DNA of 35,062 nt from assembly GCF_014879935.1 (NCBI RefSeq), contig NZ_JACSRD010000181.1, positions 1-35,062 on the forward strand, read 5' to 3'. Both the position numbers and the translations under genes were made by a program. Origin of the DNA: Prosthecobacter sp. (GTDB lineage: Bacteria > Verrucomicrobiota > Verrucomicrobiia > Verrucomicrobiales > Verrucomicrobiaceae). Positions 27,249-35,062 of the stretch are shown piece by piece. The notes below the pieces were generated by a model, which was not told the DNA's origin, made no database searches, and saw only the letters and a program-made list of their open reading frames with translations. Position 1 is the first letter of the stretch. Each line of letters begins with the position of its first letter.

Positions 27249-30200
27249 TCAGTCCTCCTCATAAAGCGCAATCACCTCCGCAGCATTCAGAACGCGGTTG
27301 AAAATGCGCAAATCATCGACTGCGCCGGCAAAATAGCTGCTAAAGTCGCGGGTGCCGATGCGAAGCGGCGCGGTTCCGTTCCCAGGCGTCACGGGGAAAC
27401 TGCTGCTGGGGCCAAAAGAGTCCTGGTCCCGCTGCACGCCGTTCTTGAACCAGGTGATCGTCTGCGCCGCTGTGTCGATGATCATCACGCAATGGACCCA
27501 TTGGCCTGCTGTCAGGGTGTCTTGGAAGTAGCTCCCCGCGCCCGTGCCACCAGCCAAACCGAAAAGATAACCGCTCATGCGGTTCACGCGACTGGGCACA
27601 TCCGTGTTGTCCGCGCTGTAGATGCGCATGGCCCACTCGTGGTGACTCGGCGTCCCCTTGCCCATCCAATGCACATATCCGCCCCCCTCCTTGGCGCTGA
27701 AGAGCAGATTGTTGCTTCCATCCAGCGAGGTGCCGTCCGGACGCACCCACACCGAGATGCTGAGGCTGCCGGAGGTCGTGGCGCTGAGTACGTCATGGTC
27801 GGGAATCTGAATGTAGTTCGACGTACCATTGAAGGCGTAGGCACTACCGGTCTGTCCCAGCCGATTGGTCGTGAGCGTCGCACCGTTCACAGTTCCGTGC
27901 AGTGTGCCCACACTGTCGTCGGCATTGCCATTGAATCGGTAGTGGGCTACGAGACCGGTGGTGGGGAAGTTCTCATTGCTCACCACGAGTCTCATGAACC
28001 GCTTGGGATGAGCGGGATCCGTCGTCTGGTAGAGGTCGCACACTGTCACTGCTCGGGTGGCACCCGTGCCAGTCTCGGTGACAACGGCACCCGCCGCCAG
28101 AGCGGTGAAGGGCGCGCCATGCACACTCCACGCCAGATTTGTCCAAGGCCCCGGCAGCGAGTCGGTCGCCTGCACCGTCAGGATCAGATCGTCCCGGTCC
28201 AGATAGCGCGTGAGGCTGAACTCCGCGCAGTGCGCCGTTGGATTGATGCTGAGTTTCGGCAGGATCTCCTGGCCCGTGCCTCCTCCCACGGGGTCCCCCC
28301 CCAGCGCATATTCCAGCAGATTTGAAATGCCGTTCTGGTTCGGGTCTGCCGTCGGCGCGGCGTCGCCGCTGCCATCGGTGGTGCCAAAAAACTGCTGCTC
28401 CCAGTCTTGATTCCCCGTTAGCCCTTCACCGGTGAGGTTGATGTCGAAAGGGTTCTCATCCCCGTCATTGCTGACGAGATGCAGCATCGCGGCGTGATCC
28501 CCAGTGGTTGAAGGCGTGAAGCGCACGGTCAGCGTGGTGAAGCCGCCGGGGGCCACACTGGTGGCAGGAATCACGGTGCGCACGAAGTCCGCACTGTTCG
28601 TTCCGTCGATCGTTGCCACAACGCCGGTCAGCGTAGCATCACCGATGTTCTTGATGCGAAAGGTCCGCGTTACCGGCGTGCCCGGCAGCACTCCGCCGTA
28701 GTCAATGAAGGCAGCGCCATCCACCAGCCCGTTTCCCACCGGCTGCTCCACCGCGATCTCCGGCGCGATGGCCGTGCCGGTCAGGTTGATGTCGAAGGGG
28801 TTCTCATCCGCATCATTGCTGGCGATGTGAATGGCCGCCGAGCGCGCCCCTCCCGCCGTGGGTGAGAAGGTGACGGTAAAGGTGGTGCTGCCTCCCGGAG
28901 TCACCGTGGTGCTCATGCCAGTGGTGTTGACGATGAAGTCGCTTGCATGAGTGCCATCCTTCGTGACCGCAAGGCCTGTAAGGTCGGCAGACCCGGTGTT
29001 CTTGATGGTAAAGGTGAAGAGCCCACTGCTGGATCCGACTACGACGGTGCCAAAAGCGATATTGGCACTGCCATCGGTCAGTCCAGTACCCACAGGCAGC
29101 TCGACTGCGATCTCCGGCAGGGCCAGCGTAAAGGGAAGGATGGATTCTATCAATCCACTCGACCCGTTGTATTGCCCAGAGGTCACGCGAGCACGGGCCC
29201 TCACTTGCCCGGATGCAGGCAGGTTCAAGCCGGTGAGTTCCCATCCACCCGCAATGCGGGTGCCATTTCCCATTCCAGCCCAAGCGTTGCCACCATCTGT
29301 GGATAGATCAAAACTGACAGATTGCGCTTCTTGCAACGCACCGCCTCGCAGCCATTCGATGCGGGCCGGACTGCTAACGTTCACCCCCTGAGTGGCCATG
29401 TCATTATCCAACCTCGCAATCAAGTTTCGAGTGATGCCACCCACGTTGATAAAGCCCCCAACAATCAAAACCTTCCCGTTTGCCTGAAATCCTATCCCAC
29501 TGACGCTGTTGCTAACACCCGGATTGAAGCTGGTATCGGGAGTGCCGTCCGCATTCAGCCTCGCCAAACGGTTTCGCGACATCCCCGCCACCGTGGTGAA
29601 ATCCCCTCCGATCAGCACTTTGCCGTCACATTGGAGAGCGGCGCAGTTAACAACGTTATTCGCGTTCGGATCGAAGGATAAGTCCAGAGTGCCATCGGTG
29701 TTCACGCGGGCCACCCGGTTACGTGTGGCACTCGCGACGCTGGTAAAGGTCCCGCAGATGGTCGCTCTGCCATCGGGAAGGGGGATGATGGCTCTGACAT
29801 GCCCATTGCCCACATTGGCGTTGAAGGCGCTGTCGATTGTCCCGTCACCATTCAGACGCGCGATCCGATTACGCGCCGTGCTGGCAATGCTGCTAAACTG
29901 GCCGCCAACCAGGAGCTTGCCATCCGCCAGGCATGCCAGTGCGGAAACCTCTGAATTGGCGCTTGGATTGAAGAGTGTGTCGAGTGACCCATCAGTGTTG
30001 ACTCTCGCCAGATAATTCCGCCCGATGCCCGAAACCGCAAAAAGGGTTCCTCCCAATAGAATCTTACCATCCGCCTGCAATGCCAGCGCCAAAACATCAC
30101 CATTGACATTTGGATTGAATCCGGTGTCCAGGGTGCCATCCGGGTATAATCGGGCAACGCGATTGCGAAGGGTGCTATTAACGTTGCTGAAGATGCCGCC

Positions 30201-33200
30201 AACCAAGATCTTGCCGTCGGTTTGAATCGCGATTGCATACACGACATTGTTTATCGTGGGGAGGAAGCTCGAATCCAACGTCCCGTCACCATTGAGCCGT
30301 GCCAAATAGGAACGGGCCGTTCCGGCGATGTTGTTGAAGTTGCCTCCGACCAGTATTTTGCCATCTGGCTGGGGAACCACTGTGTGAACCCAGCCGTTCG
30401 CACCCGGATTGAACGAAGGATCAAAGTCCCCAGGTGCCGGAACCCCTCTCGTGACATTGAGTGTGTAGGTCTTTGTCGTGATGCCGTCCTGCGCAGTGCA
30501 GATGACATTAATGGTGTTGTTGCCGACATTCAGCAGCACGGGAGCGCTGGCACTGCCAGACACAACCGGCGCACTATTGACGGTCACAGTCGAGTACGAA
30601 TTGAAGGTGAGCGGTGTCAGCGTGATCGCGCTGACGGGGTGAGCCACATTGGCCGTGTAGTTGAGAGTATTTCCATTGAATGATGGAGTGAAGCTTCCGA
30701 AGCTGGTGGTGAGGTTGCTCAGGAAGGCGTTGTTCGAGGCGATACCATCACCGCTGAGAACGATGTCGAAAGGATTTTCATCGGCATCATTGCTCTCGAT
30801 GTGCAGCACGGCGGCTTTGGGGCCGAGACTGGTAGGCGCAAAGCCAATGTGCAGAGGCGTACTCCCGTTCGGAGCGACAGGGGCAGTGGGACTGGGTAGG
30901 GAGCTGAACATGGCGGCATCTGGCCCGTCAATGGTGACCGTCAAACCGGTAAGATCCGCCAGCCCCGTGTTCTTGATAGTGAGGCTATAGCCTGAATTGC
31001 TGCCATTCATCGCCTGAAAGCCAAGCGCGTCACCGTCCGAGATGTTATTCCCGGAGAGTTCCACCACGATCTCCGGCGCGGTGGCCGTACCAGTGAGGGT
31101 GATGTCGAAAGGGTTCTCGTCTGCGTCGTTGCTGGCGATATGAATGGCCGCCGAGCGTGTCCCGCCCGCCGTGGGCGTGAAGGTAACAGTGAACGACGTG
31201 CTGCCTCCCGGAGCCACCGTATCGCTCATCCCGATGACGCTCACGCTGAAATCCCCAGCGTGGCTACCGTCCTTCGTTACCGCCAAACCCGTCAGATCAG
31301 CAGCACCGCTGTTTCTGATGATGAAGGTGAAGCTGCTGCTGCTCGCTCCGACCGCAACAGCGCCGAAGGGAATGCTTGCAGTCCCATCTGTGAGATTACT
31401 CCCAGCAGGCTGTTCTACAGCAATCTCCGGAACGCCCAAGGTTGTGAAGGTCCGATCTTCACTGACGCTGGTCCCGTTGCCGCTCGTAGCCACAAGCCGG
31501 TAGTGATAAACCGTGAGAGGTGCTAGTCCTGTTAGCCCTGAGCCGACGTTCTGCCCCGTGGTCCCATCGTTGGGCGAGAGAGTGATGTTTGCTGTGGTGC
31601 CGTAATTGGTGGTTAGCCCATATTCAAACTGTGCGGTCGTGGTGCTCCCATTCGGGTTGATCGTGCCATTGAAAATGGCGCTGTTGGAGGTTATCGCGCT
31701 TGCGCTGCCGAGCGTGAGAATCGGCAGGCGAAGGCTGGCTCGTGCGAGAAACGGAGAGATCTTATCACCCGCAGTGCTGAATCTCCCACCGGCATACAAA
31801 TCGCCGTTATAGAACGCCAATGTCCTCACAAAAGTGCCTGAGCTGCCACTGTTCAGCCCAGAGCCAAGGGCAGACCAAGCGCTGCCGTTCCATTTGGCGA
31901 TGCGATTGGCCGGAATTCCACCGGCCACAGTAAACTGACCTGCTGCGTATACGTCACTGCCACTAACAGCCAAGGCAAAGACGTGCAGATTCATCCCTGA
32001 ACCCACAGGGGACCACGCAGTTCCATCCCATTTGGCGATGCTATAAAATGGCTCATAAGAGAATGTTCCGCCAGCGTAGAGAACGTTCCCTGCTGCAGCC
32101 AGTGCATAAATACCGCCGTTAGCCATGCCTGAACCAAGCGCAGACCAAGCGCTACCGTTCCATTTGGCTATGCGATTGGCTGGCACTCCACCTATTGTAG
32201 TAAAGCTACCACCGACATAAAGATCGCCTCCGAGCACCAGCAAAGTTTCGACTTCAGCATCCACTCCTGATCCCAGAGGAGACCACACACTCCCGTCCCA
32301 TTTTGCGATTCTTTGGGCGCTGACACCTCCTGCAGTCGAAAAGTAGCCACTGGCGTAGACCTCTCCACCCCTTGCCGCCAACACGCGAACGGTACTGTTC
32401 ATTCCCGAGCCCAGAGCTAGCCAAGCCGTGCCGTTCCATTTGGCGATACGATTAGCTGAAACTCCCCCTGCAGTGGTGAAATCCCCCCCAGCGTAAAGAC
32501 CGTCACCCCCGACCGCCAGCGCGACCACAGTTCCATCCATCCCCGAACCAAGGGTTGACCAAGAGCTGCCATTCCATTTGGCGATGTAATTAACCGGTAA
32601 AGCGCCAACAAAAGTAAATATTCCCGCCGCGTAAAGATCACCATTGCCCACCGCTAGTGCTAACACCTCGTTATTCATGGCAGATGGCGTGCCGAAAGCC
32701 GACCAACTGCTTCCGCTCCACCTCGCCAACCTGTCGGCCCTCGCCCCTCCCGCCGAGGTAAAGACACCTCCCGCATACAAATCAGTCCCATTAGCTGCAA
32801 GGGCAAATATGCTGCTATTTACTCCTGAGCCAATGGCGGACCAGAGAGCACCGTTCCATTTGGCAACACGGGATGAAGAGGCTCCTCCCGCAGTTGAAAA
32901 ACTTCCACCCGCATAAAGATCACTGCCGCTGACCACCAGTGCATTAACAGAATTATCCATTCCAGTGCCGACCGCCGACCACGCAGAGCCATTCCATTTG
33001 GCAATGCGGTTGGCAGCCCCCCCGCCTGCCGACGTGAACTGACCCCCCACATACAGATCGCCACCACTGACCGCCAGCGCATGAACCCCGTTGTTTACTC
33101 CAGTGCCAAGGCCTGACCAAGAACTGCCGTCCCATTTAGCGATGTTGTTGACAGTCACGCCTCCTGCCGTGCTGAAGAATCCAGCAGCATATAGAGAGCC

Positions 33201-34478
33201 GCCGCTCACAGCCAATGCAGAGATTTGGTTATTTATCCCAGATCCAAGCGCGGACCAAGCCGTGCCATTCCATTTGGCAATACGATTGGCATTCAATGCT
33301 CCAACGGTGGTAAAACTTCCGCCGGCATAGAGATCACTGCCGCTGACGGCCAAAGCAGAAACGGCGAAGTTCATCCCGACCCCACTACCGCCAAGCGCCG
33401 ACCAGGAACTGCCATCCCACTTGGCAATACGTGGCGCAAACTGCCCACCCGCCGAAGAGAACGCTCCACCAGCGTATAGATTGCCGCCGCTTAGCGCCAA
33501 TGCATAAACGTTGAGATCCATCCCAGATCCCATGGCAGACCACACACTGCCATTCCACTTGGCGATGTAGTTGGCAGATACGGTTCCGACCATCGTAAAT
33601 TCCCCCCCGATGTACACATTGCCAACGCCGTCGGCGATGATCGCTCTCACATCACCATTAGTTCCCGCCAACCCCGAATTCATGCTCACCCAGTCCGCAT
33701 CACTAAATGTCGGATCAATGCGCACGGGATATACTGCTGACGCATCATCCACCACCACGCGCAGACGATCCGCTACACTGACTTCCATGCGGGCCGTCAG
33801 CTCCTTGCCGGTGGCATCGGTCACTTTCAGGCGGCTGTAGGCCAATTCGCGGCCGGTGGCGGAGACGGTAAGCTTCGTGCCATACGCAGCGGCATCGGCG
33901 CGTGCGCCGGTGACTTCGAGATCAACGGCGAGCGCGCCGCCATCGCCCCGTGGGCGTTCCAGCACCACGAAGTCCTGCCGCACGCCGTCGGTGCTCACGG
34001 TGTATTCCTCAATGATGCCTGGGCGCAACCAAACGGCGGCGTCTTTAGAGGCGCGAACGACGCCGGTGGATGGGAGGTGAATGGGCACGGCGTTTGCTCC
34101 TGCAAGCGCCGCTGAAGGAGGCTGTAATGCCGCAGGGGCGCTGGCGGCGGCTGACGGAGCAGCCGCCCTACCTTCACGCTGCACCGACACTGCCTTCACG
34201 CGGAGGCGGTTCGGCTTGCCAGCATCCTCATCGGCGGTGGAGGTAAGCCAGAGACCGTCGCTTGCAGCCTCGGCTTCGAGGTCTTGCATGATCGCGCGTA
34301 GGTGCGCCCCCTCAGCCGTGGGTGTGATGGCGATGCCGTCGCCGTGATATTGCTGCTGTGCCTTCGCGCCCATCTGTGCAAGGGGGATGCCTTGAGCTGG
34401 AGTCACGAATGGCTCGGAACCAGGAACAGACACAGACAAAACACTCACGAAACAACAGATGATTGAACTGACTTTCAT
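27249..34478 (-). CDS. Giant exported modular beta-repeat protein (propeller-like, delta-60, choice-of-anchor D, LamG)
   Basis: A 2409-residue secreted protein starting at the ATG at 34478, with signal peptide MKVSSIICCFVSVLSVSVPG; an upstream GTG-type extension would bury it. Modules in order: an N-terminal beta domain (residues ~21-258, ending VYPVRIDPTF); 14 repeats of ~46 residues (about 260-915) of the type LYAGGSFTTVG with IAKWNGSAWSALGSGM; a fibronectin-like module (SNSAIFNGTINPNGSTTTAQ); two choice-of-anchor-D modules (~1012-1245); a cadherin-like beta-sandwich (~1248-1343); seven delta-60 repeats (~1351-1691; DGKILVGGNF, LARLNGDGTLDSSF); two more choice-of-anchor-D modules (~1786-2012); an LEYALGGDP tail module; and a LamG/concanavalin-like domain (~2173-2408; HYRFNGNADDSVGTLHG). 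No sortase or PEP-CTERM signal is visible. Role is likely adhesion or surface recognition. GC is lower than in flanking genes, especially in the repeats. Confidence 0.9.
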   Translation of the reverse strand: MKVSSIICCFVSVLSVSVPGSEPFVTPAQGIPLAQMGAKAQQQYHGDGIAITPTAEGAHLRAIMQDLEAEAASDGLWLTSTADEDAGKPNRLRVKAVSVQREGRAAAPSAAASAPAALQPPSAALAGANAVPIHLPSTGVVRASKDAAVWLRPGIIEEYTVSTDGVRQDFVVLERPRGDGGALAVDLEVTGARADAAAYGTKLTVSATGRELAYSRLKVTDATGKELTARMEVSVADRLRVVVDDASAVYPVRIDPTFSDADWVSMNSGLAGTNGDVRAIIADGVGNVYIGGEFTMVGTVSANYIAKWNGSVWSAMGSGMDLNVYALALSGGNLYAGGAFSSAGGQFAPRIAKWDGSSWSALGGSGVGMNFAVSALAVSGSDLYAGGSFTTVGALNANRIAKWNGTAWSALGSGINNQISALAVSGGSLYAAGFFSTAGGVTVNNIAKWDGSSWSGLGTGVNNGVHALAVSGGDLYVGGQFTSAGGGAANRIAKWNGSAWSAVGTGMDNSVNALVVSGSDLYAGGSFSTAGGASSSRVAKWNGALWSAIGSGVNSSIFALAANGTDLYAGGVFTSAGGARADRLARWSGSSWSAFGTPSAMNNEVLALAVGNGDLYAAGIFTFVGALPVNYIAKWNGSSWSTLGSGMDGTVVALAVGGDGLYAGGDFTTAGGVSANRIAKWNGTAWLALGSGMNSTVRVLAARGGEVYASGYFSTAGGVSAQRIAKWDGSVWSPLGSGVDAEVETLLVLGGDLYVGGSFTTIGGVPANRIAKWNGSAWSALGSGMANGGIYALAAAGNVLYAGGTFSYEPFYSIAKWDGTAWSPVGSGMNLHVFALAVSGSDVYAAGQFTVAGGIPANRIAKWNGSAWSALGSGLNSGSSGTFVRTLAFYNGDLYAGGRFSTAGDKISPFLARASLRLPILTLGSASAITSNSAIFNGTINPNGSTTTAQFEYGLTTNYGTTANITLSPNDGTTGQNVGSGLTGLAPLTVYHYRLVATSGNGTSVSEDRTFTTLGVPEIAVEQPAGSNLTDGTASIPFGAVAVGASSSSFTFIIRNSGAADLTGLAVTKDGSHAGDFSVSVIGMSDTVAPGGSTSFTVTFTPTAGGTRSAAIHIASNDADENPFDITLTGTATAPEIVVELSGNNISDGDALGFQAMNGSNSGYSLTIKNTGLADLTGLTVTIDGPDAAMFSSLPSPTAPVAPNGSTPLHIGFAPTSLGPKAAVLHIESNDADENPFDIVLSGDGIASNNAFLSNLTTSFGSFTPSFNGNTLNYTANVAHPVSAITLTPLTFNSYSTVTVNSAPVVSGSASAPVLLNVGNNTINVICTAQDGITTKTYTLNVTRGVPAPGDFDPSFNPGANGWVHTVVPQPDGKILVGGNFNNIAGTARSYLARLNGDGTLDSSFLPTINNVVYAIAIQTDGKILVGGIFSNVNSTLRNRVARLYPDGTLDTGFNPNVNGDVLALALQADGKILLGGTLFAVSGIGRNYLARVNTDGSLDTLFNPSANSEVSALACLADGKLLVGGQFSSIASTARNRIARLNGDGTIDSAFNANVGNGHVRAIIPLPDGRATICGTFTSVASATRNRVARVNTDGTLDLSFDPNANNVVNCAALQCDGKVLIGGDFTTVAGMSRNRLARLNADGTPDTSFNPGVSNSVSGIGFQANGKVLIVGGFINVGGITRNLIARLDNDMATQGVNVSSPARIEWLRGGALQEAQSVSFDLSTDGGNAWAGMGNGTRIAGGWELTGLNLPASGQVRARARVTSGQYNGSSGLIESILPFTLALPEIAVELPVGTGLTDGSANIAFGTVVVGSSSGLFTFTIKNTGSADLTGLAVTKDGTHASDFIVNTTGMSTTVTPGGSTTFTVTFSPTAGGARSAAIHIASNDADENPFDINLTGTAIAPEIAVEQPVGNGLVDGAAFIDYGGVLPGTPVTRTFRIKNIGDATLTGVVATIDGTNSADFVRTVIPATSVAPGGFTTLTVRFTPSTTGDHAAMLHLVSNDGDENPFDINLTGEGLTGNQDWEQQFFGTTDGSGDAAPTADPNQNGISNLLEYALGGDPVGGGTGQEILPKLSINPTAHCAEFSLTRYLDRDDLILTVQATDSLPGPWTNLAWSVHGAPFTALAAGAVVTETGTGATRAVTVCDLYQTTDPAHPKRFMRLVVSNENFPTTGLVAHYRFNGNADDSVGTLHGTVNGATLTTNRLGQTGSAYAFNGTSNYIQIPDHDVLSATTSGSLSISVWVRPDGTSLDGSNNLLFSAKEGGGYVHWMGKGTPSHHEWAMRIYSADNTDVPSRVNRMSGYLFGLAGGTGAGSYFQDTLTAGQWVHCVMIIDTAAQTITWFKNGVQRDQDSFGPSSSFPVTPGNGTAPLRIGTRDFSSYFAGAVDDLRIFNRVLNAAEVIALYEED
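29400..30430 (-). repeat. Seven delta-60 repeats within the giant gene
   Basis: Seven tandem units of about 50 codons with the pattern DGKILVGG.F.......RN.IARLN.DGT.D.SFNP. The seven copies fit one seven-bladed beta-propeller. Copies are diverged at DNA level. Confidence 0.85.
31740..33705 (-). repeat. Fourteen ~46-codon tandem repeats within the giant gene
   Basis: Units of about 138-141 bases encode the pattern ALAVSG.DLYAGG.F.TAGG..ANRIAKWNG.AWSALGSGM. I counted 14; the 7th and the 12th are irregular. The motif resembles the repeats of fungal Rax2-type and kelch-like proteins. Several units keep long near-identical DNA, e.g. the CCATTTGGC(G/A)AT core on the + strand. Confidence 0.85.
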
Positions 34479-34534
34479 GGATGGAGCAGAAGGAGGTGGC
34501 GGCACGCCATTGAAACGAAAGTTTCGCACCCATG

Positions 34535-34774
34535 TCAATGCAGCCCAGGCGCGTTCGGGCTGTTGCTCACGAACCAGTGGCCGTCCCCGGCGTCGGTGAG
34601 CGTGGCTTGTTGGGAGGACTCCAACACGGCGATGACGGCAGCGAGTCGAGGAGAGGGGATGGGCTTGCTGGGCGGGCTGAAGGGGCCGCCGGGCTGGAAT
34701 TGGAAGGCGATGATGCCGGTGTCGTCGGTGAGGGAGGCGCTGGCTTGCCAGCCGGTGATGGGGCGTGTGGTCAT
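34535..34774 (-). CDS. Small protein of unknown function upstream of the giant gene
   Basis: A 79-residue protein without signal peptide or membrane helix (MTTRPITGWQASASLTDDTG; FSPPSKPIPSPRLAAVIAVL; GDGHWFVSNSPN). I do not recognise a family. It lies 48 bases after the collagen-like gene and 56 bases before the giant gene, all on the same strand, so the three may be one operon. A link to a phage-tail-like or surface-fibre module is possible but rests only on position. Confidence 0.5.
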   Translation of the reverse strand: MTTRPITGWQASASLTDDTGIIAFQFQPGGPFSPPSKPIPSPRLAAVIAVLESSQQATLTDAGDGHWFVSNSPNAPGLH

Positions 34775-34822
34775 GAGTGCTCTGGGTTGATGGTGTTGTG
34801 GTCGTTTGCGAGAATGGGAGGC

Positions 34823-35062
34823 TCAGATCCGCTGCAGCGCGGCGAGCAGTTCGTTGATCTTGTCCTGCACCTGACTGAGTTCGGAGGCGGAGGGCGGATC
34901 GCTGAAAGTGAGACCCAGCGAGGAGACGCTGGCGGGATTCTGGGCGGTGGTGGCGATGGCGGCATCCAGCGTGGACTGGCTGACTTCTCCGGGTGGGCCA
35001 TCGGAGCCATTGGTGCCGTCGTTGCCCCGGGGGATGCTGAAGGTGAAGCGCACGTAGCTGCC
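34823..35062 (-). CDS. Collagen-like protein, 5' part cut by window end
   Basis: The frame is open to the last base. The visible C-terminal part has a short collagen-like stretch (PRGNDGTNGSDGPPGEVS) followed by STLDAAIATTAQNPASVSSL and a helical end QVQDKINELLAALQRI. Similar Gly-x-y stretches followed by a short helical end are seen in tail-fibre-like and surface proteins of Planctomycetota and Verrucomicrobiota, which is recalled, not computed. The N-terminal part and the size of the whole protein are unknown. It is upstream of the small unknown gene and the giant exported protein gene on the same strand. Confidence 0.6.
   Translation of the reverse strand, partial: GSYVRFTFSIPRGNDGTNGSDGPPGEVSQSTLDAAIATTAQNPASVSSLGLTFSDPPSASELSQVQDKINELLAALQRI

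Noticed and set aside
27126..28325. Long + strand frame opposite the end of the giant gene
   Set aside because: No motif, and the - strand LamG and tail modules are clear.
31740..33705. Regular repeats of about 138-141 bases considered as a CRISPR or satellite array
   Set aside because: Period and protein pattern match an in-frame tandem protein repeat, with no short identical repeats and unique spacers.
34480..34538. TTGACA on the - strand at 34538-34533 as a -35 box for the giant gene
   Set aside because: No convincing -10 box lies at 16-18 bases, and promoter consensus in this phylum is uncertain.

Overview
The window reads as chromosomal DNA of a GC-rich Gram-negative bacterium, most likely of the Verrucomicrobiota (Prosthecobacter/Verrucomicrobium-like). 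This assignment is an inference. It rests on the lack of Shine-Dalgarno sites before most genes, outer-membrane and lipid A-type genes, a giant secreted protein with delta-60, choice-of-anchor-D and LamG modules, and collagen-like and 'LEYALG' tail modules typical of that phylum. No tRNA, rRNA or CRISPR array was seen, and no gene-free stretch exceeds about 205 bases.

Layout. 1-6996: the 3' part of ftsK (cut by the window edge), a convergent iron-type alcohol dehydrogenase/aldehyde dehydrogenase pair, and a lipid A-type acyltransferase divergent from an M42 aminopeptidase; these last two share overlapping start codons. 6998-13663: leuS, a glycosyltransferase gene and glgB on the + strand. This block is full of small palindromic elements, two of them inside leuS, and a complete REP-associated tyrosine transposase (RAYT) sits in frame inside the glycosyltransferase, flanked by two REPIN elements. 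13698-16636: a secreted glutathione peroxidase converging on a tightly overlapping ECF sigma / membrane anti-sigma-like / PDZ-protein operon. 16710-21282: lgt, two unknown small genes, a membrane-anchored helix-hairpin-helix protein and a BON/OmpA-like envelope protein, all on the - strand. 21416-25382: a PfkB-family sugar kinase, menB (menaquinone synthesis), and accB-accC (biotin carboxyl carrier and biotin carboxylase of acetyl-CoA carboxylase). 25444-26658: signal peptidase I with a large insertion. 26701-35062: an accessory surface-protein region with a 2409-residue modular exported protein, a C-terminal remnant of a related protein just downstream, and two small upstream genes, one of them collagen-like and cut by the window end.

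The most unusual object is at 9753-10647. It comprises three 59-60 base REPIN-like elements, each with GGAG at the outer 5' end, a 17-base palindrome, a 15-16 base spacer, a second 17-base palindrome and CTCC at the outer 3' end. Two of them bracket a RAYT whose HUH motif and Tyr-bearing helix are intact. The whole insertion stays open in the frame of the glycosyltransferase and appears to have replaced part of its N-terminal domain. Nearby leuS carries an in-frame palindromic insertion of about 30 codons right before a conserved catalytic-domain motif, so this locus shows repeated protein-coding colonisation by small palindromes.
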